Notes: generated from the letters alone by a model not told the origin. 64,000 nucleotides of DNA from Rubricoccus sp038746605 (GCA_038746605.1 JBCDKM010000005.1:1-64000); one strand, 5' to 3'; shown: positions 50,044 through 58,880, counted from the stretch's first letter. Numbers and translations are program-made.

Positions 50044-52851
50044 ATGCCCACGCGCCGCCCGAGGTCGAACAAGCCCAAGAGCGTCCGCCTGTACAAGGCC
50101 CTCCGCGAACTCAACGTCGCCGCGGAGACTGTCGTCGAACACCTTCAAGAGAAGGGGTTTGAGCTCGACGCCAAGCTCACGGCTGGCGACCCCAACGCGA
50201 AGCTTCTGCCGGACATGTACGACTCGCTCATCGAGGAGTACTCCGACGACGCAGAAGCGAAAGCCCGAGTTCGCGAGCGCCGCGAGCAGTTGGCCGCGAA
50301 GGAGGCCGCCGCTGAGGACGAGCCGGACAGCGTCTCTGTCGAGACCATCGAGGAGCCGGAGGAAGAGCCCGAGGCACCCGTCGCCCCGGCGGAGCCCGTC
50401 ATTGAGACGCCGCCCGTCGCGGAGGAAGAGCCTGTCGCTCCCGCCGAGCCGGTCATCGCGACGCCGGAGCCCGAGGTGGAGGTCGCCGCGCCCGTCGCGG
50501 AGATGCCCGCAGAGGAGCAGCCGGAGACCATCGAGCCGGATTCTGAAGCGGAGCCCACGCCGGAGCCTGTCGCAGAGGTCCCCTCTGAGCCCGCCTCGGT
50601 CGAGGCTGCGGAGGAGCCGGAGGCCGAAGAGGCCCCCGAGCCCGAAGCCGTCGCTGAGGAGCCTGAGGCCGTCGGCGAACCCGCCGAGGCGGACGAGGAC
50701 GAGCCCAAGTCCCTCGACGCCGACGAGAACAACCCCGCCTCCGACGCGGAGGGCGTCGTCCGCGCTGACCGCTACGAGCTCTCCGGGCCCAAAGTGCTCG
50801 GCAAGATCGACCTCTCCGGCCTCGACTCTGGCCGCAAGCGCAAGCGCAAGAAGAAGGCCGGTGCTTCCGATGCCCCCGCCGAGGGCGGCTCGACGAGGAG
50901 TAAGCGCGGCAAGAAGGGCAAGAAGGGCCGTCCGCAGGTAGACCAGGCCGAGGTCGAGAAGAACGTCGCCAAGACGCTCCAGAAGACGAGCGGCGCGGGG
51001 GGTGGCAAGCGCACGCGCCAGAAGCGCCGCCGTGCTCGCCGCGATGAACGCGCTGCTCAGCGCGAACTCGCCGAGCAGCTACGCCAGGAGCAGGCCAGCG
51101 TCCTCCGCGTGATGGAGTTCATCTCCACCGGAGACCTCGCCGAGGCCATGCGTGTCAACGTCGCTGAGGTCATCTCGAAGGGCTTCGCGATGGGGATGAT
51201 GTTCTCCATCAACCAGCGCCTCGACGCAGACCAGATTGTACTCCTCGCCGACGATTTCGGCTACGAGGTCGAGTTCATGAATGAGGACGAGGACGTCCTC
51301 GACATCGTGGAAGAGGACGACCCGGACGCGCTGGAGTCGCGCTCGGCGGTGGTCACCATCATGGGCCACGTCGACCACGGCAAGACGTCGCTGCTGGACT
51401 ACATCCGTGAGGCGAACGTCGTCGCGGGCGAGGCGGGCGGCATCACGCAGCACATCGGTGCCTACGAGGTGACGCTCAAAAACGAGCGCGAGCTGACCTT
51501 CCTCGATACGCCGGGCCACGAGGCCTTCACCGCGATGCGCGCCCGAGGCGCCCAGGTGACGGACCTCGTGATTCTCGTCGTCGCGGCGGACGACCGCGTG
51601 ATGCCGCAGACCATCGAGGCGATCAACCACGCGCAGGCCGCCGAGGTACCCATCGTCGTGGCGATCAACAAGATCGACCGCGAGCAGGCCAACCCGGACC
51701 TCATCATGTCCCAGCTCGCCGAGCAGGGCGTGCAAGTGGAGCAGTACGGCGGCAACGTGCAGTGCCAGTTCGTCTCCGCCATCGAAGGCACCGGCGTGGA
51801 CGACCTCCTGGAGAAGGTGCTCATCGAGAGCGACCTCCTCGAACTCGAAGCCGACCCCGACCGCAACGCCGTCGCGGCGGTCATCGAGAGTCGTCTGGAC
51901 AAAGGTCGAGGCGTCGTCGCGACCGTCCTCGTGCAGACCGGCACGCTGGAGATCGGCGATCTGTTCGTCTGCGGCCAGACCTATGGCCGTGTCCGTGCCA
52001 TGTTCAACGAGCGCGATCAGCGCGTGGAGGAGGCCGGGCCGAGCACGCCCGTCCAGATCCTCGGCATGAACGACGCGCCGGAGGTCGGTGACCGCTTGGT
52101 GGTGCTAGACGACGAGCGCGAGACCCGTGAGATCGCGGCCAAGCGCCAGCAGCTGCAGCGCGAGCAAACCATGCACCAGCGCCGGCATGTCACCATGGAC
52201 GACCTCGCGCGCCGCATGGCTCTCGGCGAACTCACGACGCTGAACCTCGTGGTAAAGGCGGATGTGGGCGGCTCCGCCGAGGCCCTCTCCGATGCGCTCC
52301 TAAAGATCTCGAACGACGAGGTCGCCATCGACATCGTTCACGCGGGCGTAGGTGCGGTGACGGAGAGTGACGTGATGCTGGCTGCCGCCTCGGACGCCAT
52401 CATCATCGCGTTCCAGGTGCGCCCCGTCGCGGGCGTCCGCACTGTCGCCGAGCGCGAGGGCATCGACATCCGCACCTACTCCGTTATCTACGATGCCATC
52501 GAAGAGATGCGCGACGCGCTGGAGGGGCTGCTCTCGCCCGAGAGCAAAGAGACGGTCACGAGCACCATCGAGGTGCGCGAGACCTTCCGCGTCCCGAAGG
52601 TCGGCACCATCGCGGGTTGCTACGTGGTCGAGGGCAAGGTGAGCCGGAACGACCGTGCCCGCCTCGTGCGCGACGGCGTCGTGGTCTACGACGGTGAACT
52701 CGATAGCCTCCGCCGCTTCAAAGACGACGTGAGCGAGGTCGCGCGTGGCTTCGAGTGTGGCCTTTCGATCCGCAACTTCAACGACATCAAGGTCGGAGAC
52801 CAGATCGAGACCTACGTCGTCACTGAGGAGAAGCGAACGCTTGAAGTGTAA
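50044..52851 (+). CDS. infB: Translation initiation factor IF-2
   Basis: 935 residues from ATG 50044. It brings initiator tRNA to the 30S subunit. IF2_N is at the start (KSVRLYKALRELNVAAETVV). Residues 90-240 are a low-complexity Glu/Pro/Ala region with many EEPEAP-type units, and a basic linker follows. The GTPase domain begins at GHVDHGKT (residues 441-448), with DTPGHEAF, NKID and SA.EGTGVDDLLE. Domains II to IV complete the protein, ending in VEGKVSRNDRARLVRDG and IRNFNDIKVGDQIE. The stop touches the heptamer array before rbfA. Confidence 0.97.
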   Translation: MPTRRPRSNKPKSVRLYKALRELNVAAETVVEHLQEKGFELDAKLTAGDPNAKLLPDMYDSLIEEYSDDAEAKARVRERREQLAAKEAAAEDEPDSVSVETIEEPEEEPEAPVAPAEPVIETPPVAEEEPVAPAEPVIATPEPEVEVAAPVAEMPAEEQPETIEPDSEAEPTPEPVAEVPSEPASVEAAEEPEAEEAPEPEAVAEEPEAVGEPAEADEDEPKSLDADENNPASDAEGVVRADRYELSGPKVLGKIDLSGLDSGRKRKRKKKAGASDAPAEGGSTRSKRGKKGKKGRPQVDQAEVEKNVAKTLQKTSGAGGGKRTRQKRRRARRDERAAQRELAEQLRQEQASVLRVMEFISTGDLAEAMRVNVAEVISKGFAMGMMFSINQRLDADQIVLLADDFGYEVEFMNEDEDVLDIVEEDDPDALESRSAVVTIMGHVDHGKTSLLDYIREANVVAGEAGGITQHIGAYEVTLKNERELTFLDTPGHEAFTAMRARGAQVTDLVILVVAADDRVMPQTIEAINHAQAAEVPIVVAINKIDREQANPDLIMSQLAEQGVQVEQYGGNVQCQFVSAIEGTGVDDLLEKVLIESDLLELEADPDRNAVAAVIESRLDKGRGVVATVLVQTGTLEIGDLFVCGQTYGRVRAMFNERDQRVEEAGPSTPVQILGMNDAPEVGDRLVVLDDERETREIAAKRQQLQREQTMHQRRHVTMDDLARRMALGELTTLNLVVKADVGGSAEALSDALLKISNDEVAIDIVHAGVGAVTESDVMLAAASDAIIIAFQVRPVAGVRTVAEREGIDIRTYSVIYDAIEEMRDALEGLLSPESKETVTSTIEVRETFRVPKVGTIAGCYVVEGKVSRNDRARLVRDGVVVYDGELDSLRRFKDDVSEVARGFECGLSIRNFNDIKVGDQIETYVVTEEKRTLEV

Positions 52852-52911
52852 AGGGGCAAGAGGGAAGGGGGAGCGCCCTCGTACCCCTTCCCTTATCCCT
52901 CATCCCCCTTC
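52851..52911. repeat. Opposed heptamer arrays filling the infB-rbfA spacer
   Basis: Left units AAGGGGC, AAGAGGG, AAGGGGG at 52851-52871; right units CCCCTTC, CCTTATC, CCTCATC, CCCCTTC at 52884-52911. The arms are complementary in orientation and could fold into an imperfect hairpin. The first base is the last of the infB stop codon, and the array ends 2 nt before the rbfA ATG. Confidence 0.75.
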
Positions 52912-52913
52912 CC

Positions 52914-53330
52914 ATGTCGATTCGAACCGAGCGCGTTTCGCGCATGATTCAGCGGGAGGTCGCCGACCTCCTCCAGACCGACTTCGGCGAGGCCAGCCAG
53001 TCCATGGTGACGGTCACGGACGTCCGCGTGACGGCGGACCTCGGTATCGCGTATGTCAATGTCAGCGTCCTCGGCGATACGGCCGAGGCGCGCCAGGCCG
53101 CCTTCAACCGGCTGGACGCCGAGACGGTCGCGATCCGCAAGGCACTCGCCGCGCGCATCCGCCATCAGGTCCGTCGCATCCCGGAGATCCGCTTCTTCCT
53201 AGACGAGGGGCCGCAAAAGCGCGCCCGGATGGAAGACCTCTTCGCGCAGATCCGTGCCGAGCGCGAAGAGCGCGGTGTGACCGAAGAGCCTGAGACGGAG
53301 ACCGACGCGTCGGACCGTGGCGACTACTAA
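52914..53330 (+). CDS. rbfA: Ribosome-binding factor A
   Basis: 138 residues. It is needed for 16S rRNA 5' end maturation in the 30S subunit. The KH-like fold is recognisable from RTERVSRMIQREVADLLQ, MVTVTDVRVTADLGIAYVNV and RHQVRRIPEIRFFLDEG. The C-terminal tail is acidic. The ATG follows 2 nt after a C-rich heptamer array, with no Shine-Dalgarno. The stop overlaps the truB start region by 14 nt. Confidence 0.95.
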   Translation: MSIRTERVSRMIQREVADLLQTDFGEASQSMVTVTDVRVTADLGIAYVNVSVLGDTAEARQAAFNRLDAETVAIRKALAARIRHQVRRIPEIRFFLDEGPQKRARMEDLFAQIRAEREERGVTEEPETETDASDRGDY

Positions 53331-54051
53331 GGACCTGACGGTCGTCGGCCGCGAGGACGGGCTCCCAGAGGCGCTCCGAGTGGGCACCGGCTCGGCGGCG
53401 CTGCTCGTGGACAAGCCGGGTGGAATGTCCTCGTTCGGCGTGGTCAAGAAGGTCCGCTGGGCGCTACGAATCAAGAAAGTGGGTCACGCGGGTACGCTCG
53501 ACCCGATGGCGACGGGGCTGCTCATTATCCTCGTCGGCCGCGATGCGACGCGCCAGCAGGACCGGTTCATGGGTCTCCCGAAAGTCTACACCGGTACCAT
53601 CCGCCTCGGGGAGACGACGGCCAGCTTCGATGCCGAGACGCCAGTCGAGACGCGCGAGTCGGCCGAGCACGTCACCGAGGCGGACATCGAGGCGGTGCGC
53701 GAGCGGTTCGTCGGTGAACTGACGCAGGTGCCGCCGGTCTATTCTGCTATCAAGAAGGGCGGGGAGCGGCTGTACAAGAAAGCGCGTCGGGGCGAGGAGG
53801 TGGAGGTGCCGCCGCGCCACGTGACGGTCTATGATCTCCAGTGGACGGCCATTCGCCGCGAGGGCGAGACGGTGGACGTTGACTTCCGCGTCGAGTCCTC
53901 GAAGGGCTTTTACGTGCGCAGCCTCGCGAACGATGTGGGCGAGGCACTGGGCGTCGGTGGGCACCTGACAGCGCTGCGGCGCGAGGCCATCGGCCCGTTC
54001 TCCGTAGATGAGGCGTTCTCGCTGGACGCCTTCGAGCGCGAGGAGGGATGA
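53317..54051 (+). CDS. truB: tRNA pseudouridine-55 synthase
   Basis: 244 residues from GTG 53317, overlapping rbfA. It makes pseudouridine 55 in tRNA. LLVDKPGGMSSFGVVKKVRW begins the catalytic domain. KVGHAGTLDPMATGLLIILVG contains the catalytic Asp (GTLDPMA), followed by QVPPVYSAIKKGGERLYKKAR and SKGFYVRSLANDVGEAL. The C-terminal PUA-like domain is reduced, giving a slightly short protein. A palindromic repeat separates it from ribF. Confidence 0.96.
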   Translation: MATTKDLTVVGREDGLPEALRVGTGSAALLVDKPGGMSSFGVVKKVRWALRIKKVGHAGTLDPMATGLLIILVGRDATRQQDRFMGLPKVYTGTIRLGETTASFDAETPVETRESAEHVTEADIEAVRERFVGELTQVPPVYSAIKKGGERLYKKARRGEEVEVPPRHVTVYDLQWTAIRREGETVDVDFRVESSKGFYVRSLANDVGEALGVGGHLTALRREAIGPFSVDEAFSLDAFEREEG

Positions 54052-54088
54052 GCGGGCTCAGAGGGACATGTCCGCAACGGCGACTGGC

Positions 54089-54110
54089 TCCGCCTCGGCA
54101 CCGAGGCGGG
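54089..54110. repeat. Palindromic repeat, short form, copy 17
   Basis: Arms TCCGCCTCGG and CCGAGGCGGG around CA, in the truB-ribF spacer, 17 nt before the chosen ribF start. An earlier in-frame ATG (54068) would translate it as SASAPRRAD at the RibF N-terminus. Confidence 0.9.
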
Positions 54111-54127
54111 CAGACCCGGACCGCGCG

Positions 54128-55060
54128 ATGACCTTCGAGACCGGCCCCGACATCACGCGAGACCCGCGCTCGGTCCTCACCACAGGGACCTTCGACGGCG
54201 TCCACCTCGGCCATCAGGCCATCCTGACCTACCTCGTGGAGCGGGCTGCGCGCATCGGCGGCGTGCCGACGCTCGTCACCTTTGACCCGCACCCACGCGA
54301 GGTCATCGCAGGCGTCCGGGTGCCGCTCCTTTCCACGATGAGCGAGCGGGCCGACCTCGTGGAAGCCCTTGGGATCCAACGCGTTGTCGTGCTCCCGTTC
54401 ACGCGCGACCTGTCGAATCTGGAGCCCGAAGACTACGTGGCCGACGTGCTCCTCGGGCAGATCGGGATGAAAGAGATCGTGATCGGCTACGACCATCGGT
54501 TTGGGCGGAAGGCGCGCGGCGACCGCGACCTCCTGGACCGCCTCGGCGCAAGCCTCGGGTTCTCCGTGGACGTGATCCCGGAGCAAATCGAGGCAGGCGT
54601 GACGGTCTCCTCCACTGAGGTTCGCCAGCGGCTCGCGGCGGGCGAGGTGGAACGCGCAGCGGCGCTCCTCGGTCGGCCGTATCGGTTCTCCGGGACCGTT
54701 GTGCGCGGCGACGGTCGGGGCCGCACCATCGGCTTCCCGACAGCCAACGTGCAGCCGGAGCACCCGCGCACCCTGATCCCGGGCGTCGGCGTTTACGCCG
54801 TGCGGGCGCGGATCGGCAGCGACGGGTGGCGTGATGGCATGATGAACGTCGGCCGCCGCCCGACCTTCGAGGCAGACGGCGCAGTGAAAGCGGAGGTCCA
54901 CCTTTTCGAGATCGACGCCGACCTGTACGGCCGGACGCTCACCGTCGAAGTCATCGCGCGCATCCGCGAGGAGAGGCGATTCGATGGCCCCGACTCGCTG
55001 GTGGCACAACTCCGCGAGGATCGCCAGCGTGCGGTATGGCTGCTCGCGAGGGAAGGGTAG
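54128..55060 (+). CDS. ribF: Bifunctional riboflavin kinase / FAD synthetase
   Basis: 310 residues from ATG 54128. It phosphorylates riboflavin to FMN and adenylates FMN to FAD. The N-terminal nucleotidyltransferase domain shows TTGTFDGVHLGHQAILTYLV and VVLPFTRDLSNLEPEDYVAD, with IGYDHRFGRKARGD and VSSTEVRQRLAAGEVERAAALLGRPY. The C-terminal kinase domain shows GDGRGRTIGFPTANV, GVYAVRARI and MNVGRRPTFEADG. An earlier in-frame ATG would add repeat-encoded residues and is less likely. Confidence 0.96.
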   Translation: MTFETGPDITRDPRSVLTTGTFDGVHLGHQAILTYLVERAARIGGVPTLVTFDPHPREVIAGVRVPLLSTMSERADLVEALGIQRVVVLPFTRDLSNLEPEDYVADVLLGQIGMKEIVIGYDHRFGRKARGDRDLLDRLGASLGFSVDVIPEQIEAGVTVSSTEVRQRLAAGEVERAAALLGRPYRFSGTVVRGDGRGRTIGFPTANVQPEHPRTLIPGVGVYAVRARIGSDGWRDGMMNVGRRPTFEADGAVKAEVHLFEIDADLYGRTLTVEVIARIREERRFDGPDSLVAQLREDRQRAVWLLAREG

Positions 55061-55097
55061 TCCGAGTCCTCGTCTGGGTGATCCCGGGCGGATGGAC

Positions 55098-55149
55098 CTG
55101 AAGGATCCCAGTCGAGCACGCGGCCTGGTTCTCGGCTGAGATCCTTCAG
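55098..55149. repeat. Long hairpin after ribF, resembling widespread GATCCTTC-type repeats
   Basis: Perfect 10-bp outer stem CTGAAGGATC (55098-55107) with GATCCTTCAG (55140-55149), one mismatch, then eight more pairs including one G-T, around a 14-nt loop. The sequence continues CCCGCTTCGCTCGCTCGG. From memory, the GATCCTTC...GCTTCGCTC pattern recurs in repeats of several phyla. It lies 37 nt after ribF and could end its transcript. Confidence 0.6.
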
Positions 55150-55201
55150 CCCGCTTCGCTCGCTCGGGGTGCCCCGCTGCTTCGGGGTACTTGCGACAGC
55201 C

Positions 55202-55223
55202 CCCGCCTCGGCACCGAGGCGGG
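55202..55223. repeat. Palindromic repeat, short form, copy 18
   Basis: Perfect 10-bp arms around CA, between ribF and rpsO, 141 nt after the ribF stop. Confidence 0.92.
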
Positions 55224-55381
55224 CAGAGTCAGAATGGGTTGGCGTCCACGCCCCACGCCCCCCAGATGAAGAGCCGACAGAGGCGAATCGCCGGGCGGCG
55301 TCTGTAGTTTGACACCGTAACGCGCCCACGCGGGGCGCACCCATTGATGACCGCGTCGGCCCGGAAGGCCCGGAGACCGGC

Positions 55382-55422
55382 GGGTCTTCGTCCGCATCGC
55401 AGATCGGACGAGGATCAGACCC
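55382..55422 (+). promoter_or_regulatory. rpsO leader hairpin (candidate S15 autoregulatory site)
   Basis: GGGTCT/AGACCC (55382-55387, 55417-55422) and TCGTCCG/CGGACGA (55388-55394, 55405-55411) form a 13-bp stem with a 5-nt bulge GGATC on the 3' side. The stem ends 6 nt before the rpsO ATG and places the only GGA-type ribosome-site candidate in the bulge. S15 is known to repress its own mRNA through leader structures in several phyla. Autoregulation here is inferred. Confidence 0.6.
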
Positions 55423-55428
55423 CCACAC

Positions 55429-55695
55429 ATGATCGACACCGAACAGAAGCGCGAGATCGTCAAGGAGCATGGCGGCTCCGACATGAACACCGGCAAGCCG
55501 GAAGTCCAGGTCGCCATCTTCACCGCGCGCATCGCGGACCTCACCGAGCACCTCAAGCAGCACCCGAAGGACCACACGTCCCGCCTCGGCCTGCTCAAGA
55601 TGGTCGGCAAGCGCCGCCGCCTGCTCAACTACATCGCGAAGCAGGACATCGAGCGCTACCGCGAGCTTATCGCTAAGCTCGGCCTCCGCAAGTAG
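55429..55695 (+). CDS. rpsO: 30S ribosomal protein S15
   Basis: 88 residues, standard length. It is a primary binder of 16S rRNA helices 20-22. GSDMNTGKPEVQVAIFTARI, LTEHLKQHPKDHTSRLGLLKMVGKRRRLL and the C-terminal YIAKQDIERYRELIAKLGLRK are fully canonical, including the His/Asp/Ser rRNA contacts. It is followed by its own terminator and then pnp, the classical rpsO-pnp order. Confidence 0.98.
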   Translation: MIDTEQKREIVKEHGGSDMNTGKPEVQVAIFTARIADLTEHLKQHPKDHTSRLGLLKMVGKRRRLLNYIAKQDIERYRELIAKLGLRK

Positions 55696-55705
55696 CGGAC
55701 GCCCC

Positions 55706-55733
55706 GACGGCGGCTCCATGTGGGGTCGCCGTC
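55706..55733 (+). terminator. Hairpin after rpsO
   Basis: Stem GACGGCG (55706-55712) and CGCCGTC (55727-55733), followed by TCTCGTT. It lies 10 nt after the rpsO stop. The T-run is imperfect, so partial read-through into pnp is likely. In enterobacteria this interval also holds an RNase III processing site. Confidence 0.6.
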
Positions 55734-55955
55734 TCTCGTTCCGCCCCTCGCGCGGCTCCCCACGAGCCTCCTGAGGCGGGCGGAGACACCCGCGCGGCAC
55801 GACCCGCCCGCCCCCGGCGATCCGTTCGATGGAGCCCGCCTCTTCCCGCCTCGGGGAGACCGCGGCCCCCCTCGAAGGGATTCCGGCCACACCAGTGGAA
55901 ACGGGAGGGAAGAGGCCTGCGCCCCAACCCACCGCGCCTTGAGCGGCGCACCCCC

Positions 55956-58223
55956 ATGCACAAGACTGCCATCACGCAGACCATCGAGGTCGGCGGCAAG
56001 ACGCTGACCATCGAGACGGGCAAGCTCGCCAAGCAGGCCGACGGCTCCGTCGTCATCCGCCTCGGTGACACCGTCATCCTCTCCACGGCCGTCACGATGA
56101 AGGACGCCCGCGAGGGCCAGCACTTCTTCCCGCTGACCGTGGACTACCGCGAGCGCTTCTCCGCGAAGGGCGCCTTCCCCGGCGGCTTCTTCAAGCGCGA
56201 AGGGCGCCCGACCGACAAGGAGACGCTCACCTCGCGCCTCATCGACCGCACCATCCGCCCGCTCTTCCCGGACGGCTTCCGCAACGAGGTCCAGGTCCTC
56301 AACTTCGTCCTCGCCGCCGACGAGGAGATCGACGGCGACGTCGTCGCGGGCGTCGGCTCCAGCGCCGCGCTGGCGCTCTCCGGCTCCCCGTTCGACGGCC
56401 CGACCGCCCACGTGCGCGTCGGCCGCGTGGACGGTGAGATGATCCTCTATCCGACCGTCTCCGAGCGCGCCGAGTCTGACATCGACCTCATCGTGGCCGG
56501 TAAGGCCGACGCCATCGTGATGGTGGAGGGCGAGATGGACGAGATCAGCGAGGACGACATGGTCGCCGCGCTCCAGTTCGCGCACGACGGCATCAAGACC
56601 ATCGTCGCGGGCATCAACGAACTCGTCGAGGCGTACCAGAAGGATCGCGGTGAGATCACGCCGATGGAGTACGCCACCGTCGCTCCCGAGGCGGATCTCG
56701 TGGAGATGATCTACGGCAAGATCAAGGACGACGTGGACGCCCACCTCCGCAAGCCCTACGCGAAGGAGACCTTCTACGACGGCATCCGCGACATCAAGAA
56801 CGCGCTCCTCGTGGACCTCTTCGGCGAGGGCGACGACGCCGTCGAGGAGATCGAGGGCGGATTCTCGAAGGGTGACGTCAAGGAGGCCTTCAAGGCCGCC
56901 GAGAGCCAGGTCATGCGCGAGATGATCCTCAACGAGGGGCTCCGCCTCGACGGCCGCTCCACGACGGACATCCGCGAGATCTGGACCGAGGTGGACTATC
57001 TCCCCCGCGTCCACGGCTCCGCCGTCTTCACGCGCGGTGAGACCCAGGCGCTCGTCATGACGACGCTCGGCACCGGCCGCGACGTGCAGGCCGTGGATCA
57101 GCTCTTCGACCAGGAGGACAAGCGGTTCTACCTGCACTACAACTTCCCGCCCTTCTCCGTCGGTGAGGCGCGCTTCCTGCGCGGCCCCGGCCGCCGTGAG
57201 ATCGGCCACGGCATGCTGGCGGAGCGCGCGCTCAGCAAGATGATGCCGGGCGAGGACGAGTTCCCCTACACCGTCCGCATCATCTCGGACGTGCTGGAGA
57301 GCAACGGCTCCTCCTCCATGGCCTCCGTCTGCGGCGGCTCCATGTCCCTCATGGCGGCGGGAGTCCCGATCCGCAAGCCCGTCGCGGGCATCGCGATGGG
57401 TCTCATCGCGGGCGACGACGGCAAGATCGCCATCCTGAGCGACATCCTCGGCACCGAGGACCACCTCGGCGACATGGACTTCAAGCTCTGTGGCACCGAG
57501 GACGGCATCACGGCCTGCCAGATGGACATCAAGATCGATGGCCTCTCGATGGACACGATGAAGGAGGCGCTGGAGCAGGCTCGCGAGGGCCGCCAGCACA
57601 TCCTCGGCGAGATGGCCAAGACCATCGGCGAGGCGCGCGAGGAGATCTCGCCCAACGCCCCCCGCCTCATCCAGGTCGTCATCGACCAGGAGTTCATCGG
57701 CGCCATCATCGGGCCCGGTGGCAAGATCATCAAGGGCATCCAGGCCGACACCGGCGCCCAGATCAACATCGACGAGCGCGAGGGCAAGGGCTTCGTGACC
57801 GTCGCCGCTCCCGACATGGACAGCGCACACGCAGCCGTGGACATTATCCGCGGCATCGTGAGCCAGCCCGAGGTCGGCGAGACGTACGAGGGCACGGTCA
57901 AGAACCTGCTTCCGTTCGGCGCGATCATGGAGATCCTCCCAGGCAAGGAGGCCATGCTGCACGTCTCGGAGATGGCCCACGGCTACGTCAACGATCCGGC
58001 CGACGAGGTCCAGATCGGCGACAAGCTGGAGGTCCAGCTCATCGAGGTCCGCGACGGTGGCAAGCTCCGCGTCTCCCGCAAGCCGTTCCTCCCCGAGCCC
58101 ACCGAGGAGGAGAAGGAGGCCATGCGGAAGCGCCGCGAGGAGCGCCAGAACCGTGACGGTGGCGACCGCCGCCGGGGTGGTGGTGGACGCGGCCGTGGCC
58201 GTGGCCGTCGCCGCGACGACTAA
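55956..58223 (+). CDS. pnp: Polyribonucleotide nucleotidyltransferase (PNPase)
   Basis: 755 residues. A phosphorolytic 3'-5' exoribonuclease that acts as a trimer. The first RNase PH domain has GDTVILSTAV, DYRERFSAKGAFPGGFFKREGRPTDKE and TSRLIDRTIRPLFPDGF. The second has DYLPRVHGSAVFTRGETQAL, YNFPPFSVGE and ILSDILGTEDHLGDMDFK. Then come KH (GAIIGPGGKIIKGIQADTGAQI) and S1 (YEGTVKNLLPFGAIMEILPG, GKEAMLHVSEMA) domains. The C-terminus is a basic Gly/Arg tail (GRGRGRGRRRDD), probably an additional RNA-binding region. A strong terminator follows. Confidence 0.98.
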   Translation: MHKTAITQTIEVGGKTLTIETGKLAKQADGSVVIRLGDTVILSTAVTMKDAREGQHFFPLTVDYRERFSAKGAFPGGFFKREGRPTDKETLTSRLIDRTIRPLFPDGFRNEVQVLNFVLAADEEIDGDVVAGVGSSAALALSGSPFDGPTAHVRVGRVDGEMILYPTVSERAESDIDLIVAGKADAIVMVEGEMDEISEDDMVAALQFAHDGIKTIVAGINELVEAYQKDRGEITPMEYATVAPEADLVEMIYGKIKDDVDAHLRKPYAKETFYDGIRDIKNALLVDLFGEGDDAVEEIEGGFSKGDVKEAFKAAESQVMREMILNEGLRLDGRSTTDIREIWTEVDYLPRVHGSAVFTRGETQALVMTTLGTGRDVQAVDQLFDQEDKRFYLHYNFPPFSVGEARFLRGPGRREIGHGMLAERALSKMMPGEDEFPYTVRIISDVLESNGSSSMASVCGGSMSLMAAGVPIRKPVAGIAMGLIAGDDGKIAILSDILGTEDHLGDMDFKLCGTEDGITACQMDIKIDGLSMDTMKEALEQAREGRQHILGEMAKTIGEAREEISPNAPRLIQVVIDQEFIGAIIGPGGKIIKGIQADTGAQINIDEREGKGFVTVAAPDMDSAHAAVDIIRGIVSQPEVGETYEGTVKNLLPFGAIMEILPGKEAMLHVSEMAHGYVNDPADEVQIGDKLEVQLIEVRDGGKLRVSRKPFLPEPTEEEKEAMRKRREERQNRDGGDRRRGGGGRGRGRGRRRDD

Positions 58224-58247
58224 CGCGCCCTCGTCTCTGTGAGACTG

Positions 58248-58281
58248 CGCCCCCGGATGCCTCGGCGTCCGGGGGCGTTTT
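58248..58281 (+). terminator. Intrinsic terminator after pnp
   Basis: Perfect 10-bp stem CGCCCCCGGA / TCCGGGGGCG with 10-nt loop, followed by TTTT, 24 nt after the pnp stop. Its stem is identical to that of the terminator after mscL. Confidence 0.92.
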
Positions 58282-58293
58282 CTGTTGACTCCC

Positions 58294-58315
58294 TCCGCCT
58301 CGGCACCGAGGCGGG
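58294..58315. repeat. Palindromic repeat, short form, copy 19
   Basis: Arms TCCGCCTCGG and CCGAGGCGGG around CA. It lies 12 nt beyond the pnp terminator, so here it is not needed to end the transcript. Confidence 0.9.
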
Positions 58316-58414
58316 CGTATCTGGGGCTGGGATGCTTGGAGATCGGGCGACGTGGTTCTAGGTTCGAGGTGCGCTCAGCCCCGGCGCGCTTCTCTCTCAC
58401 CCGCCCCTACCACC

Positions 58415-58858
58415 ATGTGGTCTGAGTTCAAGGAGTTTGCCGTCAAAGGCAACGTCGTCGACATGGCCGTCGGCATCATCATCGGCGCCGCGTTTGGCAC
58501 CATCGTCACCGCGCTCGTGGAGGGCGTCCTCATGCCGCCCATCGGGCTGCTCCTCGGGGATGTCGACTTCGCGAACATCTTCACCGTGCTGAAGGACGGC
58601 GATCCCGCCGCGCCGTACGCCACGCTGGCGGCCGCTCAGGAGGCCGGAGCCGTCGTCATCGCGTGGGGCACGCTCATCAACACGATCATCTCGTTCCTGA
58701 TCGTCGCGTTCGCGGTGTTCCTCTTCGTGAAGTGGATCAACCGTCTCAAGCGCGAGAACGAGGCAGAGGTAGCCGAGGCCCCGGCCGAGCCGGAACTGAC
58801 TGCCGATCAGCAACTCCTCACTGAGATCCGCGACCTGCTCCAGTCGCGCTCGGTCTGA
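58415..58858 (+). CDS. mscL: Large-conductance mechanosensitive channel
   Basis: 147 residues from ATG 58415. A pentameric inner-membrane channel that opens under membrane tension during osmotic downshock. The N-terminal amphipathic helix EFKEFAVKGNVVDMAVG and first helix with IIIGAAFGTIVTALVEGVLMPPIG match the family closely. The second helix (IAWGTLINTIISFLIVAFAVFLFVK, split by the periplasmic loop) and the cytoplasmic Glu-rich helix are in place. A strong terminator follows. Confidence 0.97.
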   Translation: MWSEFKEFAVKGNVVDMAVGIIIGAAFGTIVTALVEGVLMPPIGLLLGDVDFANIFTVLKDGDPAAPYATLAAAQEAGAVVIAWGTLINTIISFLIVAFAVFLFVKWINRLKRENEAEVAEAPAEPELTADQQLLTEIRDLLQSRSV

Positions 58859-58880
58859 GTCTCGCTGGTCTGAGCGTTGT

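Larger units (their letters stand above)
55061..55428. other. Intergenic region ribF-rpsO with three structured elements
   Basis: 368 bases holding a long hairpin (55098-55149), a palindromic repeat (55202-55223) and the rpsO leader hairpin (55382-55422). No gene was found in it. rpsO transcription probably starts between the palindrome and the leader hairpin, but no promoter could be named with confidence. Confidence 0.6.

Noticed and set aside
50592..50608. Half-site CCCGCCTCGG followed by TCGAGGC in infB
   Set aside because: It lies in a low-complexity Glu/Pro/Ala region where GAG-GCG codons make such strings by chance.
54068..54127. Earlier ATG start for ribF including a palindrome-encoded SASAPRRAD
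   Set aside because: The added residues are repeat-derived and unlike RibF N-termini; ATG 54128 is preferred.
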